From an uncultured Eubacteriales bacterium (GTDB lineage Bacteria; Bacillota; Clostridia; Peptostreptococcales; Anaerovoracaceae): a DNA stretch of 64,000 bases. The stretch is from assembly GCA_902786855.1 (NCBI GenBank), contig CADAEH010000005.1, positions 114,470-178,469 on the forward strand. The letters run 5' to 3'. Below are positions 44,850 through 52,040 of this stretch, piece by piece (within the stretch, counting starts at the first letter, position 1; every line of letters begins with the position of its first letter). The translations under genes and the position numbers were made by a program. The notes under the pieces are model-generated. The model made no database searches, was not told the origin of the DNA, and saw nothing but the letters and a program-made list of their open reading frames with translations.

Positions 44850-45629
44850 TTATTTGCTGACACTCTTTAGAAAAGATGAATAAAGACCTGTGATACGGCC
44901 GGTATCTATTTCGTAAAGAGAACTGATAGATGCATCTGAAAACACTTCGTCCGGTGTTCCTGTCATAACGACTCTGCCTTCTGCATCTATACAGATGACT
45001 CTGTCAGATATCATATGAGCCAGTTCAAGTTCATGCAGCGACATGATAACGCCTATGTTTCTGTCTGTGACCAGACTTTTCAGAAGATCCAGAAATTCCA
45101 GCTTGTGCCTTATGTCAAGATAAGATGTTGGTTCATCAAGGATCATGAGCTGAGGTTCCTGGCATATCGCTCTTGCCAGTAGTACTCTCTGACGCTGACC
45201 GTCGCTGATGGCATGATAGTCCCTGTCAGCCAGCTCACTGACATGTACAAGGTCCATAGATTCTTTTACAATGCGTTTATCCTCATCTGAAAGGATACCC
45301 AGCTTACCCGTATAAGGGTATCTCCCCAGTGAAACTACGTCACTGCATGTCATCTGTTCGCTTGTCATTCGCTCTGTCAGCATGACTGCTCTGAATTTAG
45401 ATACTTCAGCAGCAGGATAAGAGGAAGCCTCTTGTCCGTTGATATAAACAGTCCCGCCAAGCGGTGCAAGCTGCCCGGCAACAGTCTTGAGGACAGTAGA
45501 CTTTCCTGCTCCGTTCGGACCGATCAGCGTCACGATCTCGCCTCTGTGTATGTCGATCACGACACCTGCAACAACGATGCGGCGATCATATCCGGTATCC
45601 AGGTTTTCTGTACGAAGAGCGCTTGTCAT
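44850..45629 (-). CDS. btuD: Cobalamin/corrinoid ABC importer ATP-binding protein
   Basis: A 259-residue FecE/BtuD-type ATPase: Walker A GPNGAGKST near 37-45, signature ISDGQRQRVLLARA near 140-153, Walker B LMILDEPTSYLD near 160-171, and the switch histidine in SLHELELAH. It partners the permease and the binding protein encoded next to it. Import of cobalamin or cobinamide is inferred from the riboswitch operon; FecE-type proteins also import iron chelates or heme. Confidence 0.9.
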   Translation of the reverse strand: MTSALRTENLDTGYDRRIVVAGVVIDIHRGEIVTLIGPNGAGKSTVLKTVAGQLAPLGGTVYINGQEASSYPAAEVSKFRAVMLTERMTSEQMTCSDVVSLGRYPYTGKLGILSDEDKRIVKESMDLVHVSELADRDYHAISDGQRQRVLLARAICQEPQLMILDEPTSYLDIRHKLEFLDLLKSLVTDRNIGVIMSLHELELAHMISDRVICIDAEGRVVMTGTPDEVFSDASISSLYEIDTGRITGLYSSFLKSVSK

Positions 45630-45633
45630 GATT

Positions 45634-46638
45634 TCACCTTGCTTTCCTGCGTATGAGCATCATGATAACTACCGGTGCCCCGAAAACAGCAGTCATTGTG
45701 CTTATGCTGATCTCTGTAGGAGCAAAAAGATTCCTGGCGAGCAGATCACAGAACAGGCAGAACACCGCACCGCCGAGAAAACACTGAGGTATCATAACTA
45801 TCGGCTTTGATGTCGTTGTTACTGACCTGATTATATGAGGTACCGCAATGCCTACAAATGATATCGGACCTGCAAATGCCGTAACTGTTGCAGAAAGTAT
45901 ACTGGACAGGGTTATGAGACTTATCCTGAAAGCCTTTATATCGACGCCCACACTCCTTGCATATTGCTCACCCATCTGGAATGCGCTCATCGGCTTTGAA
46001 AGCATAAAGGCTGATATCACAGATATCACCACAACTACTGTGATAACTCTGATATTATCCCAGCTCACTGCCGAAAAGCTTCCCATCGACCAGTTATGCA
46101 GATTGACTATATTTGAGTCATCCGCGAAAGTCACCAGAAACTCTGTCACAGCTGAACAGATATATCCCACCATAACTCCGCAGACAATAAGGATGGACAT
46201 GCTCCTGACCTTGTCTGAGATCAGAAGAATAACACCTGTCACTGCAATAGAGCCTGCAAATGCTGCAATGATCATAACAACAGAATGGACCATCATGCCA
46301 TGAGTCAGTGCGAAGACCATGGTGCATGCTACGACGAGTTTTGCACCGGAAGAGATACCCAGGATATACGGGCCCGCTATAGGATTGGCAAAAAATGTCT
46401 GCAGCAGAAATCCGGACACAGAAAGAGCTCCTCCCAGAAGGGCTGCAGCAAGTATCCTCGGCATACGGATATCCCAGATGATCTTGCCGTATTTAGATGC
46501 TGTATCATGCGAAAAGAGGATCCGCAGCGCATCTCCCATTGTCATAGAGGAGCTGCCTATCAGCATATTCATAAGTATCAGTAGCAGGAGCAGAACTCCA
46601 AGCAAAACATAACACGCTTTGATCCTGTTGCTCTTCAT
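45634..46638 (-). CDS. btuC: Cobalamin/corrinoid ABC importer permease (FecCD family)
   Basis: A 334-residue permease with about ten membrane helices. Family landmarks are WDIRMPRILAAALLGGALSVSG near 54-75, GPYILGISSGAKLV near 93-106, and a cytoplasmic coupling loop in FVGIAVPHIIR near 267-277. It lies 4 bases from btuD and 2 bases from btuF. The substrate cannot be told apart from heme or siderophore by sequence alone; operon context favours a corrinoid. Confidence 0.91.
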   Translation of the reverse strand: MKSNRIKACYVLLGVLLLLLILMNMLIGSSSMTMGDALRILFSHDTASKYGKIIWDIRMPRILAAALLGGALSVSGFLLQTFFANPIAGPYILGISSGAKLVVACTMVFALTHGMMVHSVVMIIAAFAGSIAVTGVILLISDKVRSMSILIVCGVMVGYICSAVTEFLVTFADDSNIVNLHNWSMGSFSAVSWDNIRVITVVVVISVISAFMLSKPMSAFQMGEQYARSVGVDIKAFRISLITLSSILSATVTAFAGPISFVGIAVPHIIRSVTTTSKPIVMIPQCFLGGAVFCLFCDLLARNLFAPTEISISTMTAVFGAPVVIMMLIRRKAR

Positions 46639-46640
46639 CG

Positions 46641-47804
46641 TTATTTCAGTTTACGGAAGTATCCCAGGCTTTCATCTTCTGCATTGCCTGCAAATATCCT
46701 GTTCATCTCGAGTATCATATCGGCGGCGCCTGTTGTCCTCTGGAAAGTGCTGGCATCTGTACACCACACATTTCCGCTTTTCACTGCCTTGAAATCATTG
46801 AATCTGTCAGACAGTTCAGTAAGTTCGCTGATATCCTTTAGACCGCCTTCGATCGTGCTGTTATAAATGATTATATCAGCATCCACTGCTTTATCATAGA
46901 ACGCTTCCATCTGCATATTCATGGTAGAGAGCGCATTTTCTTCTTCTTCCGTGATGTCTTTGAGAGCATAAGTCCCACCTGCCATCTCTATCATCTTTGT
47001 GACATAGTCTCCGGGTTTTCTGACTACAACAGAACCGTTGGAATTCACAGAAAAGAAAGCAACTGTAGGAGTCTCACTGATGGAATCTGTGTCTACACCC
47101 TCAAGTTTAGAAACTGCCTCGTCAAAAAATGAATCAGCTTCTTCACTTTTTCCGAGCAAAAGCCCGTAGAGCTTTATCCATTCGAGTCTGCCCAGCGGCT
47201 CTGATTCGTAGCTTGACCTTTCAACAAGAACCGGGATACCGAGTTCTTCGATAGCTTCTTTTACCTGCGGACTGTGGTAGATCATCGTGGACTCGATCGC
47301 CAGATCTACATTCTCTTCAAGTAAAGCTTCATAGTCAGGTGCGCGGTATTTTCCAATGTAACGGATCTTATCATTCTCGACAAGTTCCCTTATCTTATCA
47401 ATGCTCCAGTCACCGGCCTGGGTGCTTGTCATGATCACGGAATCTATCGCTCCGATGGCATCAATAAGATCCATCGCAGATGAAGCCGCATTATACACGG
47501 AGCTTGCCGGCGCAGAGATGATTGTCATATCTTCAGATATATTTTCAGGCAGCCACTCAGGGAGTGCTTCAGGATCTTCTGTAACGAGATATTTCAGACC
47601 GTCCTCGACTTCGATTACAGCTATACCGTCATCATAAAAGTCGACATGAAACTGATCTGCATAAAGAAGTTCCATTGAGCCTGTCCGGTGGCCATCAAAA
47701 GCGCTGTCCTGCTTGCTTTGGGTATCGGCGGAGCCGCAGCAGGCAAGCATCACGGACATAAGTATTGTGGTTAGCAGAATGAATACTCTTTTTGTTTTAG
47801 TCAT
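46641..47804 (-). CDS. btuF: Cobalamin/corrinoid ABC importer substrate-binding lipoprotein
   Basis: A 387-residue binding protein from ATG 47804, which gives a proper lipoprotein signal (TKTKRVFILL with the lipobox SVMLAC); longer readings lack one. The mature part is a class III periplasmic-binding fold with an N-terminal lobe containing YNAASSAMDLIDAIGAIDSVIMTS and a PBP-type YRAPDYEALLEENVDLAIES segment, and a long helix linking to the C-terminal lobe (GGTYALKDI). It delivers ligand to BtuCD. A small hairpin with SD-like bases in its 3' arm and a terminator-like hairpin lie just upstream. Confidence 0.88.
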   Translation of the reverse strand: MTKTKRVFILLTTILMSVMLACCGSADTQSKQDSAFDGHRTGSMELLYADQFHVDFYDDGIAVIEVEDGLKYLVTEDPEALPEWLPENISEDMTIISAPASSVYNAASSAMDLIDAIGAIDSVIMTSTQAGDWSIDKIRELVENDKIRYIGKYRAPDYEALLEENVDLAIESTMIYHSPQVKEAIEELGIPVLVERSSYESEPLGRLEWIKLYGLLLGKSEEADSFFDEAVSKLEGVDTDSISETPTVAFFSVNSNGSVVVRKPGDYVTKMIEMAGGTYALKDITEEEENALSTMNMQMEAFYDKAVDADIIIYNSTIEGGLKDISELTELSDRFNDFKAVKSGNVWCTDASTFQRTTGAADMILEMNRIFAGNAEDESLGYFRKLK

Positions 47805-47834
47805 AAATTTTATCCGATAGGATCGGTTTTGTAT

Positions 47835-47875
47835 AAAAAGCAGAGAACCCGCCACATTCGCAGCGGGATCCCTGC
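47835..47875 (-). terminator. Terminator-like hairpin inside the cobalamin operon, before btuF
   Basis: On the minus strand GCAGGGATCCCGC can pair with GCGGGTTCTCTGC (one mismatch and one G-U) over a 14-base loop, followed by TTTTTATAC. It would stop part of the transcription after the NEAT-like lipoprotein gene, so the first two genes could be expressed at a higher level than the other 26. Confidence 0.7.
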
Positions 47876-47885
47876 ATTGCAAAAG

Positions 47886-48734
47886 CTACTTAACTGATGC
47901 CGAATCAAATGTAAGTGTATATTCGATCTCGTGCGGCTCGCTCATCGCTGTAGTGTCAGCGATCACTTTCACCGCTTTGTCGAAATATGGCACAGGTATC
48001 TCGAATACAGAATTACCTTCAGTATTCACAGGCTCATACCTCTGTCCGTCTACGATCATATAGTCGTAGTGCGGACTGCTCCATGTTATGACTGCGATGC
48101 ATTCATCTCCTTTTATACGGATCTGAGCAGGACTGTCTACAGAAGCTCTGCCCGTACCTCCATCGAGAGTTACTTCAACAGTATGCTCACCATCTGAAAT
48201 GCCAAGCTCGGAAGGTGTAGCAGCCTGTGTTCCGGCGTTTTCACCTATAACAGCACTTATATCATCACCTTCAACAGGATCCGATACTACTACTTTGTGG
48301 TCATACCAATTTCCTTTTGTTCCGAGGAGAGCGAGATCAAATTCTTCATCGAGAGCCGGGACAGGAACATCAAAGCCGTATACCTCGTCTGTAAAACCAT
48401 CGCTGTATGTAACAGTATCCGTGGTAGGCTCGAGAAGTTCGGCGCCGTCCTTTTGAGCATCCTCGGCAGTTCCCGGATAGAGATTTACTATCTTTTTGGA
48501 CTGAAGGCTGACATGGATCGTCATATTTCCATTTTCAACTGTGAGTATGCCTTTGTCCTGATTGGCTTCATTGACATGGAACATGGGATTGTCTGTTGTA
48601 AAAGTTGCTACATATGTTCCGTCAGCAATACCCGGATCAGGCTTCTGTTCTGAGCTGCCGCACCCTGCCATCAGGATCAGCGCAACGATGACCGTGGTAT
48701 AGAACAAAATTCTGATTGATTTCGGCTTCTTCAT
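47886..48734 (-). CDS. NEAT-like domain lipoprotein
   Basis: A 282-residue lipoprotein (lipobox ILMAGC at residues about 20-25). After a short linker, residues about 40-150 form a beta-rich domain with ILTVENGNMTIHVSLQS, YPGTAEDAQKD and NWYDHKVVVSDP. Residues about 180-275 form a second beta-rich domain beginning ISDGEHTVEVTLDGGTGRA with ITWSSPHYDYMIVDG. The first domain aligns by eye with the membrane protein at 23930. The YD-H motif and overall pattern resemble NEAT heme-binding domains, but the similarity is weak, so tetrapyrrole binding remains a hypothesis. It lies between the lipoprotein CbiK and btuF. Confidence 0.6.
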   Translation of the reverse strand: MKKPKSIRILFYTTVIVALILMAGCGSSEQKPDPGIADGTYVATFTTDNPMFHVNEANQDKGILTVENGNMTIHVSLQSKKIVNLYPGTAEDAQKDGAELLEPTTDTVTYSDGFTDEVYGFDVPVPALDEEFDLALLGTKGNWYDHKVVVSDPVEGDDISAVIGENAGTQAATPSELGISDGEHTVEVTLDGGTGRASVDSPAQIRIKGDECIAVITWSSPHYDYMIVDGQRYEPVNTEGNSVFEIPVPYFDKAVKVIADTTAMSEPHEIEYTLTFDSASVK

Positions 48735-48758
48735 AATTGCTTTCCTTGTTTTTTATGA

Positions 48759-49991
48759 TTATTGTGCTGCCATTGCATCTGCAGTGTGTGCTATATAGAT
48801 CTTCTGGATATCTGCGATCCTTCCGAGGCCTTCGATCTGACAAGAGACATTATCTGCACCGAGTCCTGCACCTGTATCTACTGCTTCATCAGCACCCTCG
48901 ACTTCGAATTCTCCTCCATTGACCATACCGTAGTACCAGGAACCTTCTTCATCGCCTGCCATATCATTATTGGCATGGTCACCTGCTACAACCATAAGAG
49001 GTCTGAGAATTACCTTGGAATATCCTGCATCTTCAACTGCCTTTTTGACTGCAGGGAATGCTGTGTCTTCCGGTTTTCCTTCAACGGTACCGACAAAAAT
49101 ATTGCTGTATCCGAGCTGCTTCATCTGTTCCTGCATCTGGTCATAAGTAACAGCGGCATCGTGCGATGTTCCGTGACCCAGGAATACGAATGCAGTTCCG
49201 TCAGCGGCAGCTGCATCGAGTGAATCATAATCGCTTACAGAGACAGCTTCTGCTACTACAGCATTAGCAGCAGCTTCCTTATCTGAATTGACTACAGTAG
49301 CATCCTCGCCTACAGTTCCGAGCAGCGGTTCGGCAACCTTCACGGTCTCGAATTTATCTGTATAACCTTTAAGTGTGCCGATGAGTTCATCATACTCTGC
49401 ACCATGCATCAGGTGTGTAGGCTGTACAACAAGGTTCTTGACACCATTGTCCACAGCTCTCTGGAGAGCCTGATCCACGTTGTCGATCTTTTCTCCATCA
49501 CGTGCATAGATGTGATTGATTATGATCTGTGCTGTGAAAGCTCTCCTGACTGACCAGTCAGGGTAAGCTTCCTGGAGAGCTTTCTCGATCCCTCCGATAT
49601 CCTTGGCGCGGCTGTCATTGAAAGAAGTACCGAAGCTTACTACAAGGAGTTCATTTTCTCCGATTTCATCCTGATTCAGAGGATCATCCTGAGATGCATC
49701 TCCGGTATCTCTTCCGAAATAGTCCGGGCTTGCTTCTTCACCTTCTACCTGCTCTTTCTGTTCATCTGTCAGAGCATCCCATGCCGCTTTGGCTGCTTCA
49801 CACTGAGCATAGGTATCATCTGTATACTCCTGAACATAAATCGCATCGATGAGAGATGCACACTCTGCAACAGGATCCGCATCTGACTGAGCTTCTTCCG
49901 TATCACCGCTTCCCGAGCCGCAGCCCGTCAGAAGTGAGAACGAGAACACCATAGTTAAGCCCAGTAACATTACCAATAACTTCTTCTTCAT
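48759..49991 (-). CDS. cbiK: Lipoprotein-type sirohydrochlorin cobaltochelatase CbiK
   Basis: A 410-residue class II chelatase carrying a lipoprotein signal (MKKKLLVMLLGLT...LLTGC, lipid site near residue 24). After an acidic linker (about 25-115) the CbiK domain runs to the end: LLVVSFGTSFNDSR, QPTHLMHGAEYD, and the predicted metal ligands in FLGHGTSHDA (His), GTVEGKPED (Glu) and VAGDHANNDMAGD (His). All three ligand positions known for Salmonella CbiK are kept. Being lipid-anchored, it should act on the outer face of the membrane, unusual for a biosynthetic enzyme. It is the first gene behind the cobalamin riboswitch; AAAGGAG precedes the ATG. Confidence 0.9.
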   Translation of the reverse strand: MKKKLLVMLLGLTMVFSFSLLTGCGSGSGDTEEAQSDADPVAECASLIDAIYVQEYTDDTYAQCEAAKAAWDALTDEQKEQVEGEEASPDYFGRDTGDASQDDPLNQDEIGENELLVVSFGTSFNDSRAKDIGGIEKALQEAYPDWSVRRAFTAQIIINHIYARDGEKIDNVDQALQRAVDNGVKNLVVQPTHLMHGAEYDELIGTLKGYTDKFETVKVAEPLLGTVGEDATVVNSDKEAAANAVVAEAVSVSDYDSLDAAAADGTAFVFLGHGTSHDAAVTYDQMQEQMKQLGYSNIFVGTVEGKPEDTAFPAVKKAVEDAGYSKVILRPLMVVAGDHANNDMAGDEEGSWYYGMVNGGEFEVEGADEAVDTGAGLGADNVSCQIEGLGRIADIQKIYIAHTADAMAAQ

Positions 49992-50024
49992 GTCGATCTT
50001 CTCCTTTTCTCCTATGACATAATA

Positions 50025-50083
50025 CAGGCTTTCCTATGCCAGCCACAGCATCGACATTCCCGGAGAGCTCCGGCAGTGGTCCG
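50025..50083 (-). other. Cobalamin-riboswitch-like degenerate element in the cbiK leader
   Basis: On the minus strand the order CCACTG, hairpin CCGGA-GCTC-TCCGG, GGGAA-like bases, GTGG closing the first helix, then AGGAAAGCCTG repeats the 3' half of a cobalamin aptamer (CACTG, hairpin, GGGAAGG, then AGGAGACCTGC). The 5' half (GGTG..AATCC) is not present. It could be a relict or a chance resemblance. Confidence 0.3.
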
Positions 50084-50086
50084 AAC

Positions 50087-50122
50087 ATAAGAAAAGCCCT
50101 TTTACCATTCACGGCAAAAAGG
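50087..50122 (-). terminator. Leader terminator hairpin of the cobalamin riboswitch
   Basis: On the minus strand CCTTTTTGCC pairs with GGTAAAAGG over a GTGAAT loop and runs into GCTTTTCTTATG. It lies about 110 bases past the aptamer and 95 bases before the CbiK start, where a riboswitch-controlled terminator would be expected. A smaller hairpin (AGC/GCT with TTGTTT) is at 50133-50150. Confidence 0.55.
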
Positions 50123-50231
50123 TGTCAGAAACAAGGAGCTATGCTCCCTTATACTGTACGACCAATTCCTCGTGATCCGGAAACGATCTGCACAGCCCAT
50201 GCACTGCTGACTGAATGCTGATCATTTCCTG

Positions 50232-50405
50232 TACTAAGTACCGGCAGGTCTCCTGGCTTAAGAACATATCATGTCAGTCCGCCTTCCCGGGTATCATGAT
50301 CATCCCAGTGACATATTGAACTGACACGCTCTATCACAGTGACGGGATCGCGCAGGATTCGCACCTGCTTCCCTATTCTCCCCGCATTACGCAGGGCACC
50401 GGATA
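50232..50405 (-). promoter_or_regulatory. Cobalamin riboswitch
   Basis: On the minus strand the conserved aptamer elements appear in order: AGGGAAGCAGGTGCGAATCC, CGATCCCGTCACTGTGA, a peripheral hairpin with CACTGGGA and CCCGGGAAGGCGGACTG, and the B12 box AAGCCAGGAGACCTGCC at the 3' side. This is an adenosylcobalamin-type aptamer. It would turn off the operon starting with lipoprotein CbiK when cobalamin is abundant. The unit starts about 27 bases downstream of the predicted transcription start. The boundaries are approximate. Confidence 0.95.
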
Positions 50406-50438
50406 CTTCATGTTATTAATGAATTGCAGTGCGAAACT

Positions 50439-50467
50439 ATTGTAACACCGTATAGTTATCGCTTCAA
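50439..50467 (-). promoter_or_regulatory. Sigma-A promoter of the cobalamin operon
   Basis: TTGAAG and TACAAT on the minus strand with a 17-base spacer, just after the end of the upstream cbiK gene and about 34 bases before the riboswitch. The match and position make it the likely start of the 30-kb unit. Confidence 0.75.
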
Positions 50468-50481
50468 GTGTATCGAATTCT

Positions 50482-51369
50482 CTATAGATAATCTGAATAG
50501 TCAGGATGGATCGCCTGTGAAACTGCTTTTTTTGCATGTTCAGCGTAAATATCTCTGATCTCAGGAATCTGTCCAAGGCCTTTTATAATGCAGGATGTCT
50601 CATAACCTGCAGCAGTGAATCTGGAGTACCAGGAGTCCGGATCATCAGCAGAAGCCATGTCATTCACAGCATGATTGCCGGCGACAAGCATAAGCGGTCT
50701 GAGTACGACTCTGCTGTAACTGCCTTTGTCTACAGCTAATATCACATCTTCAAGAGACGGCTCTGCCTCGACTGTCCCTATAAAGTAGTTACACATTCCT
50801 TTGCTTATCAACAACTCCTGGATCTTTCTATATATGTCATTAGCCGCTGCTTCAGTTCCATGTCCCATGAATACAAGTGCTGTTTCACTGTCATCAAACT
50901 CTGCAGAATCTCTGGCCAAAGCCGTCACTACTCTGACGAGATCTTCTTCGGAAGAAAGAAGCGGGTCACCAAGTGTGATGCTTTCAAAGGATCTCTCAAA
51001 TTTTGAAATAATAACCTTGATTTTCTCATACTCAAGGCCTTTCATAAGATGAGTCGGCTGTATGGCAATGTATTTGGATCCGCTGATTTTCGCCTTCTGA
51101 AGAGCTTCTTCGACGCTGTCTATCCTGATACCTTCTCTTTTGTGTATTAAATTGATAATAGTCTGTGAAGTGGAGCATCCGCGAACTATCCAGTCATCAC
51201 CTGCAGATTCACGGATTGCCTGTTCAACAGAATCTATACAATGCAGGCGGCTTTCTGATGAGGTGGTACCGAAACTTACGACCAGTAATTCATTTTTGTT
51301 CTTCAGTTCATGATCTCTGTCGCTGTACAAAAGTGTGTTCTCCTGAAATATTAGTTTCATTAACGACAT
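50482..51369 (-). CDS. cbiK: Cytoplasmic sirohydrochlorin cobaltochelatase CbiK
   Basis: A 295-residue CbiK without a signal peptide, paralogous to the lipoprotein at 48759. LLVVSFGTTSSESR near 28-41, QPTHLMKGLEYEK and the metal-ligand segments FMGHGTEAAAND (His), GTVEAEPSLED (Glu) and VAGNHAVNDMAS (His) are all kept. It inserts cobalt into sirohydrochlorin. It lies outside the riboswitch unit, after a small unknown gene. The ATG lacks a clear ribosome site; the next ATG is three codons further in. Its separate control suggests a basal chelatase distinct from the riboswitch-controlled one. Confidence 0.9.
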   Translation of the reverse strand: MSLMKLIFQENTLLYSDRDHELKNKNELLVVSFGTTSSESRLHCIDSVEQAIRESAGDDWIVRGCSTSQTIINLIHKREGIRIDSVEEALQKAKISGSKYIAIQPTHLMKGLEYEKIKVIISKFERSFESITLGDPLLSSEEDLVRVVTALARDSAEFDDSETALVFMGHGTEAAANDIYRKIQELLISKGMCNYFIGTVEAEPSLEDVILAVDKGSYSRVVLRPLMLVAGNHAVNDMASADDPDSWYSRFTAAGYETSCIIKGLGQIPEIRDIYAEHAKKAVSQAIHPDYSDYL

Positions 51370-51383
51370 GACTAATATGAAAA

Positions 51384-51809
51384 TCAGTCATCATCTTCAA
51401 AGAAATAATAGCCTATATCTCTCTTCCTGACGCCTTTATAACAGACTTGAAGATGTTCAGCTATAGCATCTCTTATCTCTTTTTCTGTCGGAATATTAGT
51501 CCTGCCTGATTCCGACTTCGGGAAAAAGGGTTCCGCATATATCGCTCCTTTTTCTCCTTTTACGATCTTTTTTCCGCCAAATCGATTTTCATTTATTATG
51601 TCTGCAAGCATTACTTCCGGTCCTGCAGAAATAAACATTACAGTAAGAGCATCATCCCATTCGAGTTGTGGGTAATTCTTCCTCCATTCAGCAATAAATT
51701 TTTTCTGTCTCTTTTCGGAGAAAACATCGAAAAGTCTGCTTGCTGCATCTTTTCTCTGTTCGAGTTCATCGATCGTTGTGCCGTATCCGTATGCAAAAGC
51801 GATGCCCAT
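51384..51809 (-). CDS. Hypothetical protein upstream of cytoplasmic cbiK
   Basis: I do not recognise this 141-residue protein. It has no signal peptide or membrane segment and one cysteine. Seen are an N-terminal AFAYGYGTTIDELEQRK, a central segment ending in EWDDALTVMFISAGPEVMLADII and an acidic end (YYFFEDDD). A strong AGGAGG site precedes the ATG, so it is a real gene. It lies 14 bases upstream of cytoplasmic cbiK and is transcribed with it. The function is unknown; a link to chelatase is only by position. Confidence 0.8.
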   Translation of the reverse strand: MGIAFAYGYGTTIDELEQRKDAASRLFDVFSEKRQKKFIAEWRKNYPQLEWDDALTVMFISAGPEVMLADIINENRFGGKKIVKGEKGAIYAEPFFPKSESGRTNIPTEKEIRDAIAEHLQVCYKGVRKRDIGYYFFEDDD

Positions 51810-52040
51810 ATCTGACCTCCTGTCTCATATTTCCTGCTTTATTTTACTAAACTATCAGCTCAAATGAAACACTTGTACTTTTTCAGCTTATACATTAGCG
51901 AATAATTATTGATTATTTCTATAACTGTAAAACATGTAAAAACATTGTAAGGATAAAGCAAAAGTTGGAAAATAAACAATGGAAATCAGGGCCGTCATCA
52001 AAAGCTCTGCTATAAGATATACCAAGAGAGGAGAATTGTT

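Noticed and set aside
49903-50112. A 69-codon open frame on the minus strand in the cbiK leader
   Set aside because: It starts inside the leader terminator hairpin and runs out of frame into the signal sequence of lipoprotein CbiK, with no ribosome site. A leader peptide cannot be excluded but is not supported.
51810-52040. A promoter in the divergent gap between the unknown gene and the DCCP gene
   Set aside because: Several AT-rich -10-like boxes occur, but none has a good -35 at 16-18 bases on either strand, so I did not call one.
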